A DNA stretch of 64,000 bases, taken from NCBI GenBank assembly GCA_015075625.1, contig JABTTZ010000002.1, positions 868,001 to 932,000 on the forward strand. Reading direction: 5' to 3'. Source of the DNA: Anaerolineales bacterium (GTDB taxonomy: Bacteria > Chloroflexota > Anaerolineae > Aggregatilineales > UBA2796). Shown piece after piece: positions 15,851 to 23,687 of this stretch. Position numbers and translations under genes: made by a program. The notes under the pieces are model-generated. The model saw only the letters and a list, made by a program, of their open reading frames with translations. It did no database searches and was not told the DNA's origin. Within the stretch, counting starts at the first letter, position 1. Every line of letters begins with the position of its first letter.

Positions 15851-16672
15851 TCATCCGCCTTGCAACACCTGAATAACGGGCGTTCGCCAGAGCATCATGA
15901 TCAGTGTGCCAATGACGATGTACTGCCCATAGGGGAGGGCGGTGAATGCCTCGTAGCGCCCGCGAAGGACAAGCCGTGCCGCCATGTAAAGAATCGCGCC
16001 TGCCCCGCCCAGAAAAACAGCAATCGTAGCGGCGAAAATGAGCGCTTGCCAACCGAGGATGAAGCCGCTCAACATTGCCAAGAGAACATCCCCATAGCCA
16101 AACGCCACTTCCTCCAGCAGCTCGCCGCGCACGCTTGCCATCACCGCGCTGAAGCCCACGCCGCCAAGATAGAGGAGAAGAAAGACGCCAAAGCCAAGCG
16201 CCCCGCCGAGAAGATGATCGTTGAAAGGGACACGCGCCCAGGGGAGCAGCACCCACGCCCCAATGAGCGCGACGGCACTAGCGAGGGCAATGACCAAGAC
16301 GAGAATTATCCGGTGTTCAAGATCAATCACGGTGATCAAAACCAAGAATGCGCTGAGGATCATCAACCAAAGGGCGCGGGCGGGCTGTTCGGCATTTGCC
16401 CCGTCAAGGGTAATGACCAAAAAGAGCGCCGCCGTGACGAGTTCGGTAAGGGGTTGTCGCCATGAGAGCCGCGCCCCATCGGGGGAGGTCTGAGCGCCGC
16501 TGAGGAAGGCGGCAAGGGCGACCCAGGCGCGGAGAGGGCGCGGTGCGCCATCGGGGTAATGGGGGCGACGAATCTGGTTTGAGTGGGGGAGATCATCGGC
16601 AAGGGCGTTGAGGAACGCCCCAACCAGAATTCCAATCAGGGCAGCAAAAAGGGCAGGGATAATCATGATCAT
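15851..16672 (-). CDS. Prepilin peptidase (A24 family)-like membrane protease
   Basis: About 273 residues from the Met at 16672. It has about eight hydrophobic helices and both aspartates of type IV prepilin peptidases: one in LITVIDLEHRI and one in the GxGD-like motif FGYGDVLLAMLSG. The N-terminal CxxC...CxxC zinc segment of PilD-type enzymes is missing, as in shorter TadV/archaeal forms. It could process the leader peptides of TadE-type proteins or pilins, but those in this window are about 10 kb away. The frame continues up to 16750 only because it reads into the dispersed repeat at 16690-16851. Confidence 0.75.
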   Translation of the reverse strand: MIMIIPALFAALIGILVGAFLNALADDLPHSNQIRRPHYPDGAPRPLRAWVALAAFLSGAQTSPDGARLSWRQPLTELVTAALFLVITLDGANAEQPARALWLMILSAFLVLITVIDLEHRIILVLVIALASAVALIGAWVLLPWARVPFNDHLLGGALGFGVFLLLYLGGVGFSAVMASVRGELLEEVAFGYGDVLLAMLSGFILGWQALIFAATIAVFLGGAGAILYMAARLVLRGRYEAFTALPYGQYIVIGTLIMMLWRTPVIQVLQGG

Positions 16673-16689
16673 TATTACTTGCTTACATA

Positions 16690-16851
16690 CAATACCCTCA
16701 CTGGTTGGACTGTAACCAGCCTTCTTATAAGAAGGACGGGCATCGTTCATTTTCCCTTGATCGCCACCGCCTGCCCATTGGCAAGTATACCGTGATAAAC
16801 AGGGCTGTCAACCACTGAGGGGTCAATCTCGTTGAAGAAAAATGCTGTAGG
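16690..16851 (-). repeat. Dispersed 162-bp hairpin-containing repeat, copy A
   Basis: The reverse complement of this segment aligns end to end with the copies at 38848-39009 and 63557-63718, at roughly 80-85% identity by eye. Conserved parts are CTTCTTnTAAGAAG (palindrome), CTGGTT-7 nt-AACCAG (hairpin), and a core GTGGTTGACAGCCCT. In this copy the sequence remains translatable (EIDPSVVDSPVYHGIL ... then ATGA and MNDARPSYKK), suggesting it is closest to the ancestral form. Confidence 0.75.
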
Positions 16852-16971
16852 TGTTACATATTTTTAGAGTGGGTTGATTATCCGATGAGAGGATGGTGTT
16901 TGCAACTAGGGGGAAGATTGACCGGTGAAGGAGGGTTATCATAGATGCTCAGTGAATCTTGCCTGATCTGA

Positions 16972-17538
16972 ATGGAGAAGGATACCAACGACCCCATGCG
17001 TGGAAAACTTGTCGTCATTGGCTTGGGACTTTTCGCCGCCGTTTTACTGGTGTACAGCCTGTGGTTTACGAACAACCACACACCGATTGATGAGCGCTTC
17101 AACATGCGCCGTCAGGGGTTGGATGCCGACACACCCGGAGCGCTGATCCTCCGCGAACGGGCGGGCGATTATCTGCGGCAATCGCTCCGCATCGATACTC
17201 TTGATACCGTCGGTGTCGGGCGGCATGGGGCGGCGGTCTATCATGATTTCGAGGGGAAGGCAATCTCCCTTGAGGTGGTTTTGGCGGGGGAGACACCGCC
17301 CACGCTGAGGGCAGCCTTTGAAGGTTTTGCCGAACGCGCTGGTGGGGCTTCCACCGCGAACACGGTCATTCGCTTGCACCCCGATGGGCGGATTCCCTAT
17401 GGCTATGGTGTGTATGCTGCGGCGAACTATACCTACTATGAGTTCACCTGGCTCAACGGTGGGTGGATCATCCGCGTCTCGACGCGGGAGGCGGGGTCGG
17501 AATCCCTGCTGCGGTTTGCCAATGGGTATGTCTACTGA
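16972..17538 (+). CDS. Hypothetical membrane-anchored protein
   Basis: 188 residues, or 180 from ATG 16996. One N-terminal hydrophobic helix (KLVVIGLGLFAAVLLVYSLWF) is followed by an extracytoplasmic domain with no family I recognise. Strands such as AAVYHDFEGKAISLEVVLAGE and YTYYEFTWLNGGWIIRVST suggest a beta-rich fold. It precedes the nucleoside-type ABC transporter by 19 bp, but a promoter-like TATAAT lies between them, so co-transcription is uncertain. Confidence 0.6.
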   Translation: MEKDTNDPMRGKLVVIGLGLFAAVLLVYSLWFTNNHTPIDERFNMRRQGLDADTPGALILRERAGDYLRQSLRIDTLDTVGVGRHGAAVYHDFEGKAISLEVVLAGETPPTLRAAFEGFAERAGGASTANTVIRLHPDGRIPYGYGVYAAANYTYYEFTWLNGGWIIRVSTREAGSESLLRFANGYVY

Positions 17539-17543
17539 TTCGC

Positions 17544-17549
17544 TATAAT
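17544..17549 (+). promoter_or_regulatory. -10 element for a possibly leaderless ABC-transporter transcript
   Basis: TATAAT ends 8 bp before the ATG at 17558, so a transcript starting 6-7 nt downstream would begin almost at the start codon. TTGCCA at 17516 is the nearest -35-like string, but the 22-bp spacing is poor. No Shine-Dalgarno sequence is visible before the ATG. Confidence 0.4.
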
Positions 17550-17557
17550 GAACGCCT

Positions 17558-19066
17558 ATGCGTATAGACCTTGAAGGAATCACAAAAACCTTTGGCGCGG
17601 TGCGTGCCAATGATCGGATCAGCCTCTCCTTTCAAGGGGGGCGCTTGTACGCCGTCCTCGGTGAGAACGGTGCGGGGAAAAGCACCCTGATGAAAATCCT
17701 CTCTGGCTACCAAGCGCCAGAGGGGGGAACGATCCGCCTAGAGGGGAAGGATGCCCGCTTTCGCTCCCCCGCCGATGCCCTTAGTGCGGGTGTAGGGATG
17801 CTCCATCAGGATGTGTTGGATGTGCCAAACCTGACCGCCCTCGAAAACTTTATCCTCGGCACACCGGGGGGGGTACGCCTAAACCGCGAGACAGCGCGAA
17901 AAACGCTCGCTGAGGGCTGCGCCCGACTGGGTTTTTCCCTGGATCCCGATGCCTACCTTGAGCGGCTGACAATAGGCGAACGGCAGCAGTTGGAGATCGT
18001 CCGCCTCTTGGCGCGCGGGGCGCGGGTGTTGATTTTGGACGAGCCGACGACGGGCATTTCCGCCGATCAAAAAGCGACTCTTTTTGCTGCCCTGCGGCGG
18101 CTGGCACATGATCAGGGTATCACGGTGATCCTCGTCTCCCATAAACTGGAGGATGTGGAGGCGCTTTGCGACCACGCTTTTGTGCTGCGTGGGGGGCGGC
18201 TGGTTGGGGAATGCAAGCAGCCCTTCCGGGCGGCGGAGCTTGTAGCGCTCATGTTTGAGGCGGGCGCCGCCCTTCCCGAACGAAAGCCCGCCCAGAAAGG
18301 AGGAGTTGTTTTTGAGGCGGCGGCAATCACGATTCCCGCCCGCCGCTTAACCGTCCACAACCTGAGCCTGAGCGTTCACGCCGGAGAGGTGATTGGGCTG
18401 GCAGGCTTGGACGGCAGCGGGCAGCGCGAATTTCTGCGTACTTGTGCCGGTTTGGAGCGAATCAGCGGGGGGCGCTTCACCCTGAAAGGGATGGAGATCA
18501 CCCCGCTGCGCTACCATGATCGCGCCCGTCGAGGGATTGCCTATGCCCCCGCCGGACGCCTCGAAGAAGGGTTGGTGGGTGGGCTGACCATTGCCGATCA
18601 CATTGCTCTGACGCACCCCGCCGCTGGACTGTGGGTGAATTGGGCGGCGATGCGCACCGATGCCGCCGCGCAGATCGCCCGTTACAACATCAAGGGACGC
18701 CCGGAAAGTCCTGTCCACAGCCTTTCGGGGGGCAACCAGCAGCGAACGTTGATCGCGCTGCTGCCTGAACCGTTAACCCTTTTGCTGCTGGAAGACCCCA
18801 CACGCGGCTTGGATGTGGAGAGCAGCGCGTGGGTCTGGACACAACTTCTTGCCCGCCGGGAGCAAGGGACGGCAATTATCTTTCTTTCGCCCGATTTGGA
18901 TGAGGTTATTGCCCATAGTGATCGTGTCCTTGTCTTTTATGGCGGGGAGACGACCCTTCTAGGGGAGGGAATCACAACACAGCGTTTGGGCTACTTGATT
19001 GGCGGGAAAAACCCCGATGCGCCGGAAGCCTCGGAGCGTGGCGAAAAGGGACGGGTCAACGGATGA
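17558..19066 (+). CDS. Sugar/nucleoside ABC transporter ATP-binding protein (double NBD)
   Basis: 502 residues with two fused nucleotide-binding domains, as in RbsA/MglA and the BMP-dependent nucleoside importers. NBD1 has Walker A GENGAGKST (35-43), an LTIGERQQLEIVRLLARGARVLILDEPTTG signature/Walker B stretch, and a SHKLEDV switch. NBD2 has a degenerate Walker A (GLDGSGQRE) but a good LSGGNQQ signature and LLLEDPTRGLD. It would energise uptake through the two permeases encoded next. It overlaps the first permease gene by 4 bp (19063-19066). The lipoprotein (BmpA-like) binding protein is not in the window. Confidence 0.9.
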   Translation: MRIDLEGITKTFGAVRANDRISLSFQGGRLYAVLGENGAGKSTLMKILSGYQAPEGGTIRLEGKDARFRSPADALSAGVGMLHQDVLDVPNLTALENFILGTPGGVRLNRETARKTLAEGCARLGFSLDPDAYLERLTIGERQQLEIVRLLARGARVLILDEPTTGISADQKATLFAALRRLAHDQGITVILVSHKLEDVEALCDHAFVLRGGRLVGECKQPFRAAELVALMFEAGAALPERKPAQKGGVVFEAAAITIPARRLTVHNLSLSVHAGEVIGLAGLDGSGQREFLRTCAGLERISGGRFTLKGMEITPLRYHDRARRGIAYAPAGRLEEGLVGGLTIADHIALTHPAAGLWVNWAAMRTDAAAQIARYNIKGRPESPVHSLSGGNQQRTLIALLPEPLTLLLLEDPTRGLDVESSAWVWTQLLARREQGTAIIFLSPDLDEVIAHSDRVLVFYGGETTLLGEGITTQRLGYLIGGKNPDAPEASERGEKGRVNG

Positions 19067-20133
19067 TCGCCCGAATCGCTGTGGCATTGCGAGAAGGACT
19101 AGGCGGCGCGGCACGGGTGCTGATCCCGGCTGCTATCCTCGTCACGGTGCTGATCGTCGTGATCATCGCCTCGCTTGGCAAAGACTCTGGGGCGGTCTTG
19201 AGTGGTTTTTTGAATGGGGCGTTGGGGAGCGCCCGCAGCCGCGCCGACGTGATCATGCTTGCCGTGCCGATGCTGTTGTGTGCCAGCGGGCTGCTGCTGA
19301 CCTACACAGCGGGCTTGTGGAACATCGGTGTGGAAGGGCAGGTGACGATGGGCGCGATCTTCGCCACGATCCTCGCCCGTTCGGTGGCGGCGGAGGATGT
19401 CTCGCCCCTCATTGTGCCAGCGGAAATTTTATTGGCGGGGGTGGGGGGGGCGCTGTGGGCAGCGGCGACAGCGTTTTTACGGGTGCGTGGCGGCGTGAAT
19501 GAGATATTCGGTGGGGTCGCCCTCAATTTCATCAGCATCAACGTCCTGCTTTGGCTGCTGAATGGTGAATGGAAGTCAGGCACATACCCCCAGACGGCAG
19601 ATTTCGCGCCGGGTGCGCTGTTGCCTACCCTGCCGGGGTCGCGCCTTAGCCCCGGCGGAATTGCTCTTGCCCTGGGGGTATGGCTGGCAGTGCTGCTCGC
19701 CTTACGGGGGACGCGCTGGGGCTTGCAGCTACGGGCGATGGGGCAAAATCCGCGTTCGGCGGCACTGCTTGGTGTGCGGACGGGGCGGCACATCTTCCTT
19801 GCCCTGATGGTCTGTGGGGCGCTGGCAGGGATGGCGGGGGCAGTACAAGCAATCTATGTCCGGGGGCGGCTTTCGCCCGGGATTTCGGGCGGGATCGGCT
19901 TCATGGGAATCTTGATTGTCTTGCTGGTGAATATCCGTGCGGGCTTTGTGCCGTTTGTCGCCCTTGCCTTTGCCGTTGTACCAATTGGCAGTTTGAAACT
20001 TGCCAGCGCCCTTGACGAGGGAATCAAGATTGACGCGGCGCTAGGGAATACCTTTCAGGGGGCGCTCGTCCTCGCCGTCTTGTTGGCAAATGGCTATTGG
20101 GTGCGGCGGGCGTCAAAGAGGAAGCCCCTATGA
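19063..20133 (+). CDS. ABC transporter permease (nucleoside/BMP type), subunit 1
   Basis: 356 residues, about nine to ten hydrophobic helices, and the family motifs GLWNIGVEGQVTMGAIFATIL and GGVNEIFGGVALNFISIN, where the EGQ and NEI segments are typical of BPD_transp_2 permeases such as YufP/NupB. A central AMGQNPRSAALLGVRTGRH loop probably contacts the ATPase. It is coupled on both sides by ATGA overlaps to the ATPase and to the second permease. The likely cargo is a nucleoside, or a simple sugar by alternative. Confidence 0.9.
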   Translation: MIARIAVALREGLGGAARVLIPAAILVTVLIVVIIASLGKDSGAVLSGFLNGALGSARSRADVIMLAVPMLLCASGLLLTYTAGLWNIGVEGQVTMGAIFATILARSVAAEDVSPLIVPAEILLAGVGGALWAAATAFLRVRGGVNEIFGGVALNFISINVLLWLLNGEWKSGTYPQTADFAPGALLPTLPGSRLSPGGIALALGVWLAVLLALRGTRWGLQLRAMGQNPRSAALLGVRTGRHIFLALMVCGALAGMAGAVQAIYVRGRLSPGISGGIGFMGILIVLLVNIRAGFVPFVALAFAVVPIGSLKLASALDEGIKIDAALGNTFQGALVLAVLLANGYWVRRASKRKPL

Positions 20134-21101
20134 ATGATTCGCTCTTGGTTGCCCAACTGGCGGTGATTGTCGCTGGCGGAGCGCCGCTTGTGTTGGCGGC
20201 GGTGGGGGAAACGTTTTCAGAGCGGGCGGGAATCGTAAACCTCTCGCTGGATGGGTCGCTCATGCTGGCGGCATTGGCGGCGTTCGTCTTTGCGCGGGGG
20301 ACGAACAGCCTAGTGGTGGGGGCAGTCGCCGGAATGATGGTGGGGATGGTCGCCGCGCTGATCGTCGCCTTCGCCAGCATCGAACTACGGCAGAGTCAGG
20401 TGGCGGTGGGGTTTGTCCTCGCCTTGTTGTGCAAAGACATGGCGATCTTTTTCGGGGCAAGCCATCGCAGCGAGGCGGGGTTATCCATCCCCTACCTGAC
20501 AATCCCCGTGTTGAGTGATATTCCCTTCCTTGGCGGGGTATTTTTTCGTCAAAATATATTTGCCTATCTCAGCTTTCTGGCGGTGTTTGCCGCATGGGTA
20601 TGGATTTACCGCACAAAAGCAGGGTTGGCGCTGCGGGCGGTGGGCGAACGTCCCGAAACCGCTTTTGCACGGGGAACGGCAGTAAACCGCGCCCGCTACC
20701 TGTATGCCGCGCTTGGGGGGCTGCTCGTTGGCTTAGGGGGAGCGGCGTACACCCTAAGCGTGACGACGACATGGTTGGAATCACAGATCGCTGGAAATGG
20801 GTGGATCGCCCTTGCCATCGTCATTTTTGGGGGGTGGCATCCGCTGCGGGTGGCGTTGGGGGTCTATTTAGTCGCCGCGCTGCGCGGCGTTGTCACCGGC
20901 TTGCAGGGGCAAATCGGGCGGAGTGTGTTGGAACTGCTCAACGCGCTTCCCTGGGTGCTGATGCTCCTGACGCTCGTCGCCGTGAGCCGTTCCGAATGGT
21001 TGGTGGGCATCCTTCCGGCACGGTTACAACCGATGATGCGCAGTCTGCTCCGCGCCCGCCCGCCCACCGCGTTGGGGACGCGCTTTGAACAAGAGGGGTA
21101 A
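20130..21101 (+). CDS. ABC transporter permease (nucleoside/BMP type), subunit 2
   Basis: 323 residues from ATG 20130, the start that gives the 4-bp overlap with the preceding permease. Motifs include AVGETFSERAGIVNLSLDGSLMLAALAAF, the typical start of the YufQ/NupC-like second permease, and ALRAVGERPETAFARGTAVNRARY as the cytoplasmic coupling loop. About nine helices. Together with the genes upstream it completes the membrane part of one importer. The pfkA gene follows in the same direction after about 100 bp. Confidence 0.9.
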   Translation: MNDSLLVAQLAVIVAGGAPLVLAAVGETFSERAGIVNLSLDGSLMLAALAAFVFARGTNSLVVGAVAGMMVGMVAALIVAFASIELRQSQVAVGFVLALLCKDMAIFFGASHRSEAGLSIPYLTIPVLSDIPFLGGVFFRQNIFAYLSFLAVFAAWVWIYRTKAGLALRAVGERPETAFARGTAVNRARYLYAALGGLLVGLGGAAYTLSVTTTWLESQIAGNGWIALAIVIFGGWHPLRVALGVYLVAALRGVVTGLQGQIGRSVLELLNALPWVLMLLTLVAVSRSEWLVGILPARLQPMMRSLLRARPPTALGTRFEQEG

Positions 21102-21207
21102 CGGGGGTAGGCGTATATCGCGGAAATCACCTAACACGACTATACTAGACGGTATTCACACAGCAATCTATTCGACAATCCTTTCAACCGAGGCAGAGAG
21201 TCCGGCA

Positions 21208-22173
21208 ATGAAACGTATCGCGGTGATGACGAGCGGCGGCGACGCACCGGGGATGAATGCAGCGATTCGGGCGGTTGTTCGTGCTGCATCAGCAAAAGGG
21301 CTGGAAGTCTTTGGCATTCGCCAAGCCTATACAGGCTTGTTGGCGGGTGACTTTGAACGCCTGACGAACCGCGAAGTGAGCGGTATTCTGCAACGCGGGG
21401 GGACGATTTTGCAAACTGCCCGCAATGACGAATTTCGTACCCCACGTGGGCAGCAGCGGGGACTGCGCCGCCTCAACGAACAGGGCATTGAAGGCTTGGT
21501 CTGCATTGGCGGCGATGGCAGCCTGCGCGGGGCAATGGCGCTGCACAGTTTGGGGGTGAAGGTCGTCGGCATACCGGGCAGCATTGATAACGACATTTGG
21601 GGAACGAACATGAGCATCGGCGTCGATACGGCGCTGAACACCATCCTTGATGCCATTGACCGCCTGCGCGACACCGCGACCAGCCACGAACGCGCATTCC
21701 TCATTGAGGTCATGGGGCGCAACTGCGGCTATCTCGCCCTGATTGGTGGGATGATCGGTGGGGCAGAACTAACGGTGATCCCCGAACAGGCGATGAGTCT
21801 GGAAGAAATTGCCAAGCGGCTTGAGGATGCCTATTTGCGGGGGAAAAATCACGCCATTGCTGTGATCGCGGAAGGATCGCAGCCGGGGATCAATGAAATC
21901 TCCAAGTTTTTGGAGGAACACAAGGTCGGCTTTGAGGTGCGGCTGACAATCTTGGGGCATACGCAGCGGGGAGGCAGCCCTACCGCCTTTGATCGTCTGC
22001 TTGCCTCGCGGATGGGAATCAAGGCGGTGGAATTGATGACGGAAGGGCAGAGCGGGGTCATGGTCGGCTTGGACGGGCGGCATATCGTCCCTGTGCCGTT
22101 GGAAGATGTGACGACGAAGCACCGCGCCGTGAACCTTGATTATTATGAGATGGCGGAGATTCTGTCGCGGTAG
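21208..22173 (+). CDS. pfkA: ATP-dependent 6-phosphofructokinase
   Basis: 321 residues from ATG 21208; upstream in-frame codons are non-conserved. The glycolytic enzyme converts fructose 6-phosphate to the 1,6-bisphosphate. Motifs are VMTSGGDAPGMNAAIRA, the nucleotide loop IGGDGSLRGA (Gly, not Asp, after GGD, which favours ATP over PPi), the catalytic PGSIDNDI, EVMGRNCGYLAL, and HTQRGGSPTAFDR. The usual PGTIDND has Ser for Thr here. Length is normal. TATACT at 21141 may be its -10 box. If expressed with the ABC genes, imported ribose or nucleoside carbon would enter glycolysis nearby, but this link is speculative. Confidence 0.92.
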   Translation: MKRIAVMTSGGDAPGMNAAIRAVVRAASAKGLEVFGIRQAYTGLLAGDFERLTNREVSGILQRGGTILQTARNDEFRTPRGQQRGLRRLNEQGIEGLVCIGGDGSLRGAMALHSLGVKVVGIPGSIDNDIWGTNMSIGVDTALNTILDAIDRLRDTATSHERAFLIEVMGRNCGYLALIGGMIGGAELTVIPEQAMSLEEIAKRLEDAYLRGKNHAIAVIAEGSQPGINEISKFLEEHKVGFEVRLTILGHTQRGGSPTAFDRLLASRMGIKAVELMTEGQSGVMVGLDGRHIVPVPLEDVTTKHRAVNLDYYEMAEILSR

Positions 22174-22196
22174 GGGGGAGGTTAGAGGCTGGCGGG

Positions 22197-22217
22197 TGCA
22201 TACAATGCGCCCCTACG
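22197..22217. repeat. Short palindromic intergenic repeat between convergent genes
   Basis: TGCATACAATGCGCCCCTAC, closely matching the element at 5711-5731. It lies between the pfkA stop and the convergent dehydrogenase stop, so it may function as a terminator. Confidence 0.45.
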
Positions 22218-22249
22218 CACGGGCGAGAAAGATGCAAGAAAGACCTCCA

Positions 22250-23257
22250 CTAATACCCCTTTGCCACATCGACCTGATTGAGCAATTCACTTTTGTTCAG
22301 GTAGCGGCGCATATTCTCCACAAACACAGCGCCTGCCTTTGCCCCATAACCGGCGTAATTCCCCGACACATGAGGGCTGACAATCACATTGTCCATCGCC
22401 CATAGGGGGCTTCGTGGGGGAAGCGGCTCTTGGGCAAAAACATCCAAGCCCGCGCCAGCAATCTGCCCGTTTTGCAGCGCCGCAATCAGCGCCGCCTCAT
22501 CAACAATGCCACCGCGTGCTACATTGATAAAAATTGCGCTGCGCTTCATGGCGGCGAACATCTCGGCGTTCACCACGCCGCGTGTCTCTGGCGTAAGGGG
22601 GAGGGCGACAACGATAAAATCGCACAGGGAGAGCATCGAGCGCGTCGCTTCCGGCGGATAGAGGCGATCCACATAGGGCATATCGCCGTTGCCAATGGTC
22701 GGTTCTTCATAGGTATTTGCGGGGGTGGTGTGTTTCACATCGCGTTTCGTGGCGAGGATGCTCATCCCAAAAGCGGCGGCAAGGCGGGCAATACCCCGTC
22801 CGATGCTGCCATAACCCAAAATGCCAAGCGTTGCCCCGCGTAGTTCGATGGGCATCAGGTGTTCAAAGCGATCCGCCGTCCACGCCGCTTGCTTTTGAAG
22901 TGCCACCATCGTTGGCAGTTTGCGAGCAAAGGCGAGGATGAGGGCGAAGGTGAATTCTGCCATCGAGGAGGCATGAATCCCGCTGGTGGTGGTCAATGTC
23001 ACATCGGGGCGGGCGGTGAAGAAGGGCTGCCCCATGAGCGCATCGACGCCAGCAAAGTGCGATTGAATCCAGCGCAGGCGCGGGGCGGCTTCCGGTTCGG
23101 GAAGAATTGTCGTCGTGTAGAGAATATCCGTCTCTGCCCACCGTTCAGAGTCAATTTCCGCCGCTGCCCCAACAACCTTTTTCGTCACGATGAGGCGCGG
23201 CGAGAGCGCTTTCAGTTGGGCGATCACCTCCTCGCTGAGGTCGGTCAGGATCAGCAC
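22250..23257 (-). CDS. D-2-hydroxyacid dehydrogenase (NAD-dependent)
   Basis: 335 residues. The Rossmann motif is LGILGYGSIGRGIARLAAAFG. It is followed by the family sequences FIVVALPLTPETRGVVNAEMF, INVARGGIVDEAALIAAL (catalytic Arg) and AGAGLDVFAQEPLPPRSPLW, with the catalytic His in VIVSPHVSGNY. It reduces 2-oxoacids to D-2-hydroxyacids or the reverse. The substrate cannot be inferred. Relative to classic members there is an extra loop (about residues 195-205, YEEPTIGNGDMPYVDRLYPP) in the nucleotide-binding domain. It is convergent with pfkA. Confidence 0.88.
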   Translation of the reverse strand: MLILTDLSEEVIAQLKALSPRLIVTKKVVGAAAEIDSERWAETDILYTTTILPEPEAAPRLRWIQSHFAGVDALMGQPFFTARPDVTLTTTSGIHASSMAEFTFALILAFARKLPTMVALQKQAAWTADRFEHLMPIELRGATLGILGYGSIGRGIARLAAAFGMSILATKRDVKHTTPANTYEEPTIGNGDMPYVDRLYPPEATRSMLSLCDFIVVALPLTPETRGVVNAEMFAAMKRSAIFINVARGGIVDEAALIAALQNGQIAGAGLDVFAQEPLPPRSPLWAMDNVIVSPHVSGNYAGYGAKAGAVFVENMRRYLNKSELLNQVDVAKGY

Positions 23258-23290
23258 ATTCAGATTGTCGGGTACTAGGGTAGACAGAAA

Positions 23291-23656
23291 TCACGCTCCC
23301 TCAACAATGTAAACAATCATGCGCAGTTTACCACATTCAACCTGATCGCCATCGCGCACAAGCTGCGGGTCGTTGGCGGCAAGTTTGACGCCGTTCACCC
23401 GCGTCCCGTTGACGCTGCCAAGGTCGCTTAGGTATAAACGCCCCTGGGTGATCACAAATTGGGCGTGCCGCCGCGAAACGCCGGCATCCCGCGCCCCAAA
23501 GGGACCGAGATCAAGATCGGGGTAACATTCGGCTTGCGCGTCTTGCCGCCCCACGAGCGCCACCCGATCCACCCGCAGACGCATTGGGGCGGAGGATTCG
23601 TTGCCCACATAGATTGCCAATGTGTACACTTTTCGAGTTGCTGTTGTGAAAGTCAT
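23291..23656 (-). CDS. FHA-domain protein
   Basis: 121 residues from ATG 23656. The longer frame overlaps the divergent gene and is not protein-like. The FHA phosphothreonine-binding signature is complete: VALVGRQDAQ, the GVSRRHAQF segment, then LYLSDLGSVNGTRVNGVKL and LVRDGDQVECG. It consists of little more than one FHA domain, so it probably acts as an adaptor for a Ser/Thr kinase; the kinase at 42808-44913 is a candidate partner from this window. It is 33 bp downstream of the dehydrogenase start on the same strand. Confidence 0.85.
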   Translation of the reverse strand: MTFTTATRKVYTLAIYVGNESSAPMRLRVDRVALVGRQDAQAECYPDLDLGPFGARDAGVSRRHAQFVITQGRLYLSDLGSVNGTRVNGVKLAANDPQLVRDGDQVECGKLRMIVYIVEGA

Positions 23657-23687
23657 GATGTGCTGCCCGTTCGTCCGTGTTAGGGTC

